Under the pieces are notes generated by a model that did not search any database, was not told where the DNA came from, and saw only the letters and a list, made by a program, of their open reading frames with translations. A program made the translations under genes and the position numbers. Source: PALSA-555 sp963731625 (GTDB taxonomy: Bacteria; Actinomycetota; Acidimicrobiia; IMCC26256; PALSA-555). Taken from it: a stretch of DNA of 64,000 bases. Positions within the stretch are counted from its first letter, which is position 1, and the number at the start of each line of letters is the position of its first letter. Positions 1 through 8,481 of the stretch are shown piece after piece. The stretch lies in NCBI GenBank assembly GCA_963731625.1, contig CAVSWH010000022.1, positions 1-64,000 of the forward strand. Direction: 5' to 3'.

Positions 1-120
1 GGTGCGCCGGCGTGACGGGCTCTACCGCGAGGCGACGGGGTGCGCCGCCGACCGCACGGCGGAGGAGTGCTGCCCGTGCTCGAGCTGTTCCCCGGGCGCC
101 GCCTGACGAGGGAAGGCTGA
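1..120 (+). pseudogene. 3' end of an unidentified upstream gene (partial)
   Basis: The segment reads as the tail of a coding region cut by the window edge. Frame 2 gives a plausible arginine-rich stretch (GLYREATG...), and from base 67 frame 1 gives VLPVLELFPGRRLTREG and a TGA at 118-120. That stop overlaps the ATG of the sugar transferase as TGATG, a typical operon junction. One frame change near base 66 is needed to join the parts, in line with the indels in the genes after it. The product cannot be identified from about 39 residues; a glycosyltransferase C-terminus would fit the locus but is only a guess. Confidence 0.3.
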
Positions 121-794
121 TGGCCCAGCCGACGGGTCCGTATCCCGGCAAGCGGCTCTTCGACCTCGTCGTCCTCGCCGGTCTCGCGGTCCCGCCGCGT
201 CGTCGGGTCCGTGTGCGCCGTCGCCGTCGCCGTCTCGTCGCCGGGGACCGGTCTTCTTCCGCCAGGAGCGTGTCGGGCGGGGGGAACGGTTCGAGGTGCT
301 GAAGTTCCGGACGATGGTCCACGATCCGCGCGGCAACCCGCTGCACCCCGACCCGACGCGGATCACGGGGGTCGGTCGGGTCCTGCGACGGTTCTCGTTC
401 GACGAGCTCCCGCAGCTGGTCAACGTGCTCAAAGGCGAGATGAGCATCGTCGGGCCGAGGCCGACCCTGCCTTACCAGGTCGAGCGGTATGACGCCCGGC
501 AGCGCCAGCGCCTCGCCGTTCGGCCCGCCTCACCGGGCTCGCGCAGGTCCAGGGGCGCAACGGCTCGCGTGGGCGGCGCGCATCGAGCTCGACCTCGAGT
601 ACCTCGACCGGCAATCGGCGTGGCTCGACCTGCAGCTCCTCGTGCTCACGATCAAGACGGCGGTGGCGGGGTCCGGCGTCGAGGGCCATCCCATCGACGA
701 CCCGATCGCCATGCCGCCGACCGACGACGCCGGGGGGTCGGGCTCGGCGACGGACGCGGGCGCGGCGTCGCCGGCGGGCCGATCGGGGACCTGA
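120..794 (+). pseudogene. Undecaprenyl-phosphate sugar phosphotransferase, frameshifted
   Basis: Bacterial sugar transferase of the WcaJ/PglC type, which moves a sugar-1-phosphate from a nucleotide sugar to undecaprenyl phosphate at the membrane to start exopolysaccharide assembly. The family signature is spread over several frames: KRLFDLVVLAGLA near the start, then GPVFFRQERVGRG and EVLKFRTM (frame 2, about 242-310), LDELP-like FDELPQLVNVLKGEMSIVG (about 391-450), GPRPTLPYQVERYDARQ, and finally WAARIELDLEYLDRQSAWL to the stop at 794 in another frame. At least three single-base shifts are needed. The start at 120 has an AAGG motif upstream and overlaps the preceding stop. Because each conserved block is intact, I think the shifts are sequence errors rather than decay. 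Confidence 0.8.
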
Positions 795-795
795 G

Positions 796-1723
796 ATGCC
801 CGGCATCTTCATCCTCTCGCTGACTGCGAAGCCCGGTGGGGCATGGCCGACCAGCTGGCGGCGCACCACGAGGCAGCCTTCACCGGCGTTCGGATCCGCA
901 GGCCTACGTGTCGCTCATGGAGACCCTCGCGTCCACGAGGTCCCCGCGACCTTCGCCTTCGTCGGCGCCATGCTCCTCGACGGGGACGATGTCGACGCGG
1001 TCACGCCAATCCTGCGAGGGCTCCGCCCGCCATGTGGCGTGGACGGCGGCCTTCCGGCAGGCCGCCGCCGCGCACCGCACGGACGGTTGGCCGTTGCCCG
1101 AGCTGCTCGACCTGGTCGCCCGGGAGCGGCGACCACGAGATCGCCTCGCACGGCTTCACCCACCTCCCGCTCGGTGACGGCGTCGCGACGCCTGATGAGG
1201 CCGCGCTGGAGATGACGGGCTCGACTACGTCGAGCAGAAGTACGGCCGGACATGCCGCACCTTCATCTACCCGCGCAACGACATCGGGTGCCGCTCGGTG
1301 GTCGCCGCGCACGGGTTCCTCGGCTACCACGACCGCCGCCCGGGGCGCACCGGCGTGCTCGGGCCGCTGACGACCCTCGCGGACGAGTTCGTCCCCACCG
1401 AGCAGGCGCAGCCGCACCCGGCCCCGAGCGCGGTCCTGCCGATCCCGTCGGGGCTGTCCCTCAACTGGCGCTACGGCGCCCGGCGTCTCGTCCCCCCGTC
1501 GGCCACGCTGCGTCGCTGCCGGCATCTCTTCGACGGCGCTACGGCGCAGGACGACGTCGCGCACCTTAGTTGCACCCGCACAACCTCATCGACGGCGCGC
1601 GGGCAACGCGCGCGCTCGACACGGTGCTCGAACGTACGTGCAGTCGCGGGTGGCGACCCCGGCGAGCTCGGTGCAAACGAGGTCCAGTACTGCGCGGGTC
1701 GGAGCGCGACGGCCGCGACCTGA
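796..1723 (+). pseudogene. Polysaccharide deacetylase family protein, frameshifted
   Basis: The start ATG lies one base after the sugar transferase stop. Readable fragments in different frames are MPGIFILSL, WGMADQLAAHHEAAFTGV, VPATFAFVGAMLLDGDDVD, HEIASHGFTHLPLGDG (the His-containing metal-site region of NodB-type deacetylases), FIYPRND, VAAHGFLGYHDRRPGRTG and LHPHNLIDG (C-terminal His motif), ending ELGANEVQYCAG and a stop at 1721-1723. Such enzymes remove acetyl or related groups from sugars; in this locus the substrate would be a lipid-linked or secreted glycan. At least six frame changes occur in 0.9 kb. The end at 1723 is the stop of the frame that carries the last plausible block. Confidence 0.7.
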
Positions 1724-1828
1724 GCGGCCCATGCGGCCGGTCCAAGTGTCGCGAACGCTACGGTGGAGCAGTGACTCGGTGGCGACACCGCGCACGGCCA
1801 GGGCGCACGCCCCGCGTTCGACACGTCG

Positions 1829-3035
1829 GTGCCGGTGCTCATCGTCAAAGTGGGCCGGTACGTCCGGGACTATGGCGCGTTGGGCGTCATCCGAAGCATG
1901 GGCCGCGTGTCGGTTCCCGTGTACACGGCCACCGGGGCCGCGTGGACGCCGACCGCCCGCTCACGATTCCTCACGGCCCGGATCGTCGCACCGACGACGG
2001 GCCTCGAGAGCGAAGACGAGCTGCTCGAGCACCTCCGCCGTGTCGCCCGCGACGTCGGGCGCCCGGCCATCTGCCTGCCGACCGACGACAAGGCAGCCGT
2101 CTTCGTCGCGGAGCACGTCGCCGACCTGCGCCCCTGGCTGGTGACGCCCGATATGGCCCCCGACCTGCCGCGCCAGCTGGCGAGCAAGCGCTGCCTGCAG
2201 GCGCTCTGCCACGAGCATGGCGTCCCGACGCCACGCGCCGTCTACCCGCAGTCGCCTGGCGACCTCGAGTCGTTCGCCGCGGCGGCGACGTTCCCAGTCG
2301 TCGCGAAGCCGGGCGAGCCGTGGCGCCACCGCGAAGGGGGTGGGGCCGCGGACGTCCACGCTCTACCGAACCCCCGAGGACCTCGCGGCGGCGGTCGGCT
2401 GGGGCGACCAGATGGTCGTGCAGGAGTACATCCCTGAGGAACAGTCGGAGGACTGGATCTTCAACGGCTACTTCGACGCCGACTCCACGTGCGTGGTCGG
2501 GTTCACCGGGGTCAAGTACCGGTCGTGGCCCCCGCACTTCGGCGTCGCGACCTACGCCCGCGCCGTGTCGAACGCGCCGCTGGTCGCCGAGGCCGCCGCC
2601 TTCTGCCGGCGCGTGGGGTACCGGGGCGTCGTCGACATGGACTGGCGCCTCGACCGGCGCGACGGTCGGTATCACCTCCTCGACTGCAACCCGCGTGTCG
2701 GCTCCTCCTTCCGGCTCTTCCAGAGCGTCGACGGGATCGATGTCGTCCACGCGCTGCACCTCGACCTCACCGGACGAAACGTGCCGCGGGGCACCCAGAC
2801 CGAGGGGCGCGGCTTTCTGGTTGAGCACAGCGACCCGGCGGCGCTGCTCAGCTATCGCCGACTGCGCCCGCCGGCGCACGCCGTGGCCCACGAGCGGGGC
2901 CCGATCGAGCGGGCCTGGTGGGCGTGGGACGACCCCGTGCCGGCCTTCGTGATGGCGGCCCGGGGCGTCGAGTCGCTCGCCCGCCTGCCCGACCATCTGC
3001 GTGCCGTGCAGACCCGGGTCGGCGCCGGAGGCTGA
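1829..3035 (+). pseudogene. ATP-grasp domain protein, one frameshift
   Basis: ATP-dependent carboxylate-amine ligase type protein of about 400 residues. The first frame runs VLIVKVGRY, IRSMGRVSVPVYT, LPTDDKAAVFVAEH, LASKRCLQALCHEHGVPTP (B-domain start) and FPVVAKPGEPW. Near 2320-2335 the reading moves to another frame with TAKGVGPRTSTLYRT, VVQEYIPEE, GYRGVVDMDWRLD and LLDCNPRVGSSFR, the ATP/Mg-binding end of the grasp fold. The GTG at 1829 opens the frame, but the family N-terminus (AFDTS before VPVLI) is coded just upstream, so the true start may be GTG at 1771 with another small shift. It resembles ATP-grasp ligases found in capsule loci; the substrate is unknown. Confidence 0.7.
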
Positions 3036-3044
3036 CCTCGCCGG

Positions 3045-4106
3045 TCAGCGACCGAGGATGTCGCGGACGACGCCGATGACGCGGTCCTGGTCCGCCGGCT
3101 CGAGGTTGGACCCCGACGGGAGGCAGACACCCGTTTGGAAGACGCGGTCGGCGACGCCGGTGATCACCGACGGCGCCCGCTCGTACACCGGCTGGCGGTG
3201 CATCGGCTTCCACGTCGGGCGGGCTTCGACGTCGGCCTCCTCGAGCCGGCCGATCACCTCGTCGCGGGTCGCGCCGCTCAGCGCGGGGTCGATCGTCACG
3301 CAGGTGAGCCAGTGGTTCGACCGGCCCCAGGGTGGCTCGGGCGCGAACGCGACCCCGGCGACGTCGGCGAGGGCGTCGCGATACCGCACCTCGATCGCTG
3401 ATCTCCTCGCCACGCGTGCCGCCAGCGTCGCCAGCTGGGCCCGCCCGAGTGCCGCCAGGACGTTGCTCATGCGGTAGTTGAAGCCGACGTCGGCATGCTC
3501 GTAGTGGATCGCGGGCTCCCGAGCCTGGGTCGACAGGTGACGGACCCGCGCCGCGAAGCGCTCGTCGTCGGTGACGAGCGCGCCGCCGCCGCTCGTGGTG
3601 ATGATCTTGTTCCCGTTGAACGACAGGACCGCCGCGGCGCCGAACGCCCCCGCGGGGCGCTCCCCGCAGGACGCCCCGAGCGCCTCGGCCGAATCGGCGA
3701 CGAGCGGGACGCCGTACTCGGCGCAGATGGGGAGCAGCCGCTCGTAGTCGGCGGTGCGCCCGTAGAGGTCGACGCTCACGACTGCCGCAGGGAGCCGGCC
3801 CGTGCGGCGGCGATCGGTGAGCGTCTGCGCCACGAGGTCTGGGTCGACGTTCCACGACCGGTCTTCGCTGTCCACGAAGGTCGGGGCGGCGTCGACGTAG
3901 CGCACGGCGTTGGCGCTGGCGACGAACGTCAGCGTGGGCACGAGCACCTCAGCACCGGGTGGGATCTGGAGCACGACCAGCGCGAGGTGGAGCGCCGCGG
4001 TGCCGCTCGAGAGCGCCACGGCGAACTCCCGACCGGTGGCGGCGCTCAGCTCGGCCTCGAACTCGGCGAGTTCGGGTCCGGCGGGGGCGACCCAGCCCAA
4101 ATCCAT
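3045..4106 (-). CDS. DegT/DnrJ/EryC1/StrS family PLP aminotransferase
   Basis: Sugar aminotransferase fold: SSGTAALHLAL near residue 33 binds PLP phosphate, FVDS/VDLYGR follow, VADSAEALGAS carries the PLP-contacting Asp, and SFNGNKIITTSGGG holds the Schiff-base Lys near residue 167. It would transfer an amino group to a keto-sugar nucleotide for the nearby polysaccharide. The open frame starts at ATG 4106, but the upstream bases code IYLSPPDVGEADRAAVLR in the same frame without a start codon. GTG at 4173 followed by ACG CGG would join this block if one extra base is removed, so the true start is probably 4173. It converges on the ATP-grasp gene with 9 bases between stops. Confidence 0.85.
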   Translation of the reverse strand: MDLGWVAPAGPELAEFEAELSAATGREFAVALSSGTAALHLALVVLQIPPGAEVLVPTLTFVASANAVRYVDAAPTFVDSEDRSWNVDPDLVAQTLTDRRRTGRLPAAVVSVDLYGRTADYERLLPICAEYGVPLVADSAEALGASCGERPAGAFGAAAVLSFNGNKIITTSGGGALVTDDERFAARVRHLSTQAREPAIHYEHADVGFNYRMSNVLAALGRAQLATLAARVARRSAIEVRYRDALADVAGVAFAPEPPWGRSNHWLTCVTIDPALSGATRDEVIGRLEEADVEARPTWKPMHRQPVYERAPSVITGVADRVFQTGVCLPSGSNLEPADQDRVIGVVRDILGR

Positions 4107-4283
4107 CGCTCGCAGGACGGCCGCACGGTCGGCTTCGCCGACGTCGGGGGGCGAGAGGTAGATGCCGCGTCACATCAACGGGGGCCGCGCCCGCCCCGCG
4201 GCGCGTCGTGCGCCTTCCCCGTTGTCGCGTCCGACGCGGCGCGTGGCCGCGTTCGATCCAACCGGGTGGCAGAGCTGCGCTCC

Positions 4284-4289
4284 TATCCT
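4284..4289 (+). promoter_or_regulatory. Putative -10 box (TATCCT), leaderless start
   Basis: TATCCT ends six bases before GTG 4296. This matches the spacing of a -10 hexamer to a transcription start at the start codon and helps choose that start. I see no clear -35. Confidence 0.45.
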
Positions 4290-4295
4290 GTCCCA

Positions 4296-5358
4296 GTGAC
4301 CGATGCCTCTCGAGAGTGCGGCGCCGCGAGGATAGGCGTCTGCGCGGCGCTCGGGAGCACCATCGATGCGTTCCTCGCCGAGGAGTGCGAGCTGCTCGAG
4401 CAGCGGGGCGCGAGCGTGATGCTGCTGTCGGGCACGCGACCCCACCGGGCGGCGGGCGAGTGGGTGTCCCTCCCCATCACACGCCGACCGGCGCTCGTGC
4501 CGTGCGCTGCGGACGCTCCGAGCGTTACGACTCATGTTCGCCCGCGGAGGCGTCGATCGCATCCAGGTGAGCACTCCGGTCGCGGCGGCGCTGGTGAGGG
4601 TCAGCGCCGCGGTCTCGGGCCGTCGCCGCCCGCAGGTCGTCTATCTCGTCCACGGCTTTCACTTCCAGACCGAGTTCTGGCGGCTGCGGGACGTGCCGTG
4701 GTACGTCTTCGAGCGAGCGCTCGCGCCGTTCACCGATCACTACCAGGTCATCACGCACGCCGACGAGGCGGTGGTGCGACGCTGGGGTCGGTCCGCCACG
4801 TATGTGCCCGGTGTGGGGGTCGACGTCGACCGCGTCCGCTTCGACGGCGACCGCGCCGCCGCCGAGCGCGAGCTGGCCCTCGAGCCGGCGGCCACCCGCG
4901 CGCTCTTCATCGGCCAGCTGTCCAAACAGAAGGGGATGCCCGTCCTCGCCGAGTGTGCACGGGCGGCCCCCGACGTCCGCTGGCTCGTGGTGGGTGAGGG
5001 ACCGTTGCACGACGAGCTGGACGCGCTGCCGAACGTCGACGTGCTGGGCCAGCGGGACTCGATCGCCGCGCCCCTCGCTGCGGCCGATGTCTACGTGTCG
5101 TTCTCCACCGCGAAGGGCTGCCGGTGGCCGTCATGGAAGCCGCGGCCGCCGGACTGCCGGTCGTCGCAGTCCCGAACCGCGGCACGCTCGAGCTCGCCCG
5201 GGCCGGCGTCGTCAGCGCACTCGCCGCACCAAGTCCGGCGCTGCTCGTCGACGAGGTGCGCCGCCTCACCCGCCAGGGGCGTGGGCGGCCCCGCGTGTAC
5301 GCGACACGGCAGGAGGTCGACGCGGGAGCTGGTCGACGATCTCCTCGCGGCGCGGTAG
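4296..5358 (+). pseudogene. Glycosyltransferase (GT4-like), frameshifted
   Basis: Retaining glycosyltransferase with a GT-B fold. The N-terminal part (VTDASRECG..., ECELLEQRGASVMLLSG) is in one frame, then from 4534 VYLVHGFHFQTEFWR, YVPGVGVDVDRVRF, ALFIGQLSKQKGM and VVGEGPLHDEL. Another shift near 5115 leads to GLPVAVMEAAAAGLPVVAV, the nucleotide-sugar-binding EAxAxGxPV region. The last residues, RELVDDLLAAR, return to the second frame and end at 5358. Three or more indels are needed. GTG at 4296 is supported as the start by a TATCCT box at 4284-4289, six bases upstream, typical of a leaderless message. It reads away from the divergent aminotransferase. Confidence 0.75.
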
Positions 5359-5443
5359 CGACGCCGTGATGTCCCGAGACTTGCACCGGGGCATCGCTAG
5401 GGTTGGTGCGCACACCGGGCGCCACCACTTGGCCTAGGGCACC

Positions 5444-6712
5444 ATGCAGAAGCGTCACGCGACAGTCGCCATCTTCGACCAGGGGCTCTCGAGCGGCAGC
5501 AACCTGGTCCTCGCCCTCATCGTGTCCCGCGTCGGCACGGCCCAGGAGCTCGGGTCGTTCACGATCGCGTTCACCTGGTACCTCGTGTCGATCGGCCTCG
5601 TCCGCGGGATGATCAACGAGCCGCTGCTGATCTTCGCCCGGCGCTCCGACGACCACCCCGTCGACATGGGCTATCTGCGGACGGCCTCGCGCCTCGGCGG
5701 TCTGCTCGCGGTGCAGCTCTTCTTCATCGGGCTGATCGTCGCCGTTGCGGCGCCTCACGCGCTCGACGGCTTCCTCGCCGCGTTTGCGATCGCCACGCCG
5801 GCGGCGTGCCTGCAGGACACCGTCCGGATCTCCGCGTTCGCGCGCCTGCGGCCGACGGCCGCGGTGCTTTCGGACGTCGCCTGGCTCGTGCTGGAGATCC
5901 CACTGCTCATCGGGCTGGCGACGGGGGCCATCGTGCTGGCGCCGCACGTGCTCGTCCTCGTGTGGGGCCTCTTCGGCCTGCTGTCCGCCCTCCCGTTCCT
6001 GCCGCTCACCTTCCGAGGGGAGAAGGGCACGAGCTGGCGTTCGGTGGCCCACACCAACCGGGAGCTGAGCCCCGCGTTGTTCCTCGACTTCGTGTCGACG
6101 CAGCTGTCGACGCAGGCCGCCCTGCTCATCGCGGTGGCGATCGTGGGTACCGCCGCGGTCGGCGCCTACCGCGCCGTGCTGATCGTGTTCGGCCCGCTTG
6201 GGGTCGCGTTCTTCGGCCTCCGCACGCTGCTGCTCCCCAACATCGTCGGCTTGAAGGACCATCCTGAACGGCTGCGCCGGTCGATCATCGAAATCTCGGC
6301 GCTGTGCGCCGGGGGCGCGGTGGCGATCACCGCGATCGTGGCGGTCGTGCCGACCGACACGATGCGATCACTCCTCGGCTCGAGCTGGCCCGCCGGGCTC
6401 GCCTTGCTGGTCGCGACGGGCGTGGCCCAGGTCCTGAACGGGGCGGGCGTCGGGCCACGGGCAGGGCTGCGGGTGTTGACCGACGGTGGAGCCATCGTCA
6501 CCACGCGGGTCGGGTATCTCGTGACCTGCCTCGTCGCGGCGCCGCTCGGTGCGGCGCTCATCGGGATCACCGGCTTCTCGTTGGGGCTCGCCGCCGCCGA
6601 GCTGGCGCTGACGACGTTCAGCTGGGTCGCGCTGCGCACCAGCTTCCGGCGGCGCACCGTGTGGAAGGCCTCACCGCTCGAGCCCGCGCTGCCAGCGTCG
6701 CCCTCGGGGTAG
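5444..6712 (+). CDS. Polysaccharide flippase-like membrane protein (MOP superfamily)
   Basis: The product is a 422-residue integral membrane protein with about 12 hydrophobic segments (for example residues 17-35, 80-98, 146-180, 222-250, 285-305, 320-345 and 360-395) and short polar loops. It looks like a Wzx/MATE-like oligosaccharide flippase, which moves lipid-linked repeat units across the cytoplasmic membrane. The gene is intact, unlike its neighbours. An ATG start is used; the stop is followed about 90 bases later by the convergent O-antigen-ligase-like gene. A flippase next to a ligase/polymerase and an initiating sugar transferase fits a Wzx/Wzy-type pathway. The export substrate cannot be told from sequence. 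Confidence 0.75.
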   Translation: MQKRHATVAIFDQGLSSGSNLVLALIVSRVGTAQELGSFTIAFTWYLVSIGLVRGMINEPLLIFARRSDDHPVDMGYLRTASRLGGLLAVQLFFIGLIVAVAAPHALDGFLAAFAIATPAACLQDTVRISAFARLRPTAAVLSDVAWLVLEIPLLIGLATGAIVLAPHVLVLVWGLFGLLSALPFLPLTFRGEKGTSWRSVAHTNRELSPALFLDFVSTQLSTQAALLIAVAIVGTAAVGAYRAVLIVFGPLGVAFFGLRTLLLPNIVGLKDHPERLRRSIIEISALCAGGAVAITAIVAVVPTDTMRSLLGSSWPAGLALLVATGVAQVLNGAGVGPRAGLRVLTDGGAIVTTRVGYLVTCLVAAPLGAALIGITGFSLGLAAAELALTTFSWVALRTSFRRRTVWKASPLEPALPASPSG

Positions 6713-6803
6713 CGCGCCCCGGCACACCCGGGCTGCCCTCAGCCGCGCGAGCGCGCACGTCGTCGAGGTGGACGCACCTGGCGTCGCCGCGTCGACCCCG
6801 CGA

Positions 6804-8110
6804 TCAGTCGGGCGATGCGTCGGCGGGCAGGAGCCGGGTTGACGCGGCCCCGTCGCCGGGGTCCAGGTGCCGCAGCGCCGCGGCGGTGCCCACGCCGAGC
6901 AGCACCCAGAGCCACAGCTGGTAGGTGGCCTCGATGCCGAGCCACAGGCCGAGGATGGAGCTCGTCGCGGCGAGGAGCCCGAGGCCGAAGGCGGCGTCGG
7001 TCTGTCGCAGCGCCTTGAAGCCACTCCACACCTTCCGCCCGTGAAAGACCACGAGCCCGAAGAACACGGCGAGGCCAGCGGCGCCGAACTCGGCGGCGAA
7101 CCAGAGCGGCGTCGTATGCACGATGTTCCCGTACTGCACGGAGAAGTTGTTCAGCCCCATGCCGAAGAGCGGGTGCGCGAGGAACTGGTGCCACGCGGCG
7201 GACGCCAGGCTGACCCGAACCTGGACCTGCGTCCCGCGGTTGGCCAGCGAGGCGATGTTCGTGATGAGCCCCGAGGTCGTGGAGAAGACGAGGAGAGCGA
7301 TGACCCCGAGGCTCGCCATCGCGAGGCGCGGCAGCGCCCGGAAGGGCGAGAGCAGGACGAGGATCAGACATCCCACGACAAATCCTGCCCACGCCGACCT
7401 CGAGAACGTGAGGACCAGCCCGACCCCGAGGAGCATCGTCGCGGGGGATCGCCAGCCGTCCGTGGATCAAGGGTCGGCCCTCCAGCGTGCTGCCGATCTG
7501 GAGGAGTAGCGCCGCGGCGAGGAAGCCGCCGAATGCGTTCGGGTCCGGCAAGGGACCGCTCAGTCGGGCCTGGTACTGGTTGATGAAGGCGAAGATCCCC
7601 GAGGCCGGCAGATGGGCGGCGTACACGACGATGGCCGGCAACGTGACGATCATGAGACCCGCGACGAGCAGGGCGAGGATCCGGCGCATCTGCTCGACCG
7701 TGTGGCTGGCGTCGACCATGACGAGGTAGAGCGCCAAGAGCACGAACGCGCCGAGGAACTTGTTCACGAGCGCGTAGCTGTCGGACTGACCGACGGTCGC
7801 GGCACTCCCCAGCAGCATGACCAGGAACAGCCAGTGCCAGACCGACAGCGCGCCACGCGGGATCCGGATGCGGTCGAATTGACAGCGCGAGGTAGAGGGC
7901 GAGCAGCAGGTCGGCGACGCCGATGGCGATCGAGCCGTGGATCGAGTCGCTGCTCGCGCCGACGGCCAGCTGGATCGGCAGCGTCAGCAGCAGCGCGGTC
8001 AATACGCCGTAGCGGATGCCCGGCGGGAAGGATCCGTCGATCCGAAGCAGGGTGCGCAGCGGGCCCACGGGTCGAGTGCTGACGGGAGTCCGAATTGCGT
8101 CGAGAGCCAT
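6804..8110 (-). pseudogene. O-antigen ligase/polymerase-like membrane protein, frameshifted
   Basis: The product would be a multi-pass protein of about 435 residues. It reads from ATG 8110 in one frame (MALDAIRTPVSTRPVG, then GVLTALLLTLPIQLAVGAS), shifts near 7820-7870 to LVNKFLGAFVLLALYLVMV and FINQYQARLSGPLPDPNAF, and shifts near 7440 to MLLGVGLVLTFSRSAWAGF, then HPLFGMGLNNFSVQYG and WFAAEFGAAGLAVFF. The FSRSAW block and the HPLFGMGLNNF block are typical of the Wzy/WaaL (PF04932) family, which polymerises or attaches glycan on the outer face of the membrane. Two shifts are needed. A TATCAT box (plus-strand 8150-8155) and an inverted repeat at 8177-8202 lie upstream. Confidence 0.75.
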
Positions 8111-8176
8111 CGTGCTCCGGATTCCGACCGTCGACCCGGTGGTCGCGCAATGATACGCGGCGCCCGGTCGAGCACG

Positions 8177-8202
8177 GTCACGTCGTGCCACGTCGACGTG
8201 AC
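8177..8202. promoter_or_regulatory. Perfect inverted repeat, possible operator
   Basis: GTCACGTCG (8177-8185) is exactly repeated in reverse as CGACGTGAC (8194-8202) with 8 bases between. A second 12-base palindrome, CACGTCGACGTG (8189-8200), overlaps it. It sits just upstream of the putative -10 of the minus-strand O-antigen-ligase-like gene, where a dimeric regulator could bind. The binding protein is unknown. Confidence 0.4.
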
Positions 8203-8425
8203 TTCATCGACCGTCGCCGCGCTCGACCTGATGGCTCCCCGCACGCCGCGGCTCGCTCGTGCCGCGCCGGTCGACCGAGTCGTGCGCTGGCGTCGCCGCC
8301 CCACGCGTGACTGCCGGCCGCTGCGCACTCCGTCGCGATCCGTGCGCGAACGGGGCGTCGGCGCCCCCGTGAGCGGGCGCCGCCCGGTCCGCCCCGCCCC
8401 GGTGCCTCGACGGAGTCTCTATCTC

Positions 8426-8466
8426 ACTCTCCGTGAGATTTCGGGGTCAAGGGAGCCACGGAGAGT
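8426..8466. repeat. 10-base perfect inverted repeat before lipoprotein gene
   Basis: ACTCTCCGTG (8426-8435) pairs exactly with CACGGAGAGT (8457-8466) across a 21-base loop. The repeat ends 15 bases before ATG 8482. It could be an operator or, if transcribed, a hairpin that covers the ribosome site. A smaller CTCAC/GTGAG hairpin (8423-8437) overlaps its left arm. Confidence 0.45.
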
Positions 8467-8481
8467 GTCGATCCGGAGTCG

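Larger units (their letters stand above)
8111..8481. promoter_or_regulatory. Divergent intergenic region with two inverted repeats
   Basis: This 371-base gap separates the minus-strand O-antigen-ligase-like gene from the plus-strand lipoprotein gene. It holds a possible minus-strand -10 (TATCAT, plus 8150-8155), a 9-base inverted repeat at 8177-8202 and a 10-base inverted repeat at 8426-8466 just before the lipoprotein start. I see no convincing small gene in it. Confidence 0.5.
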
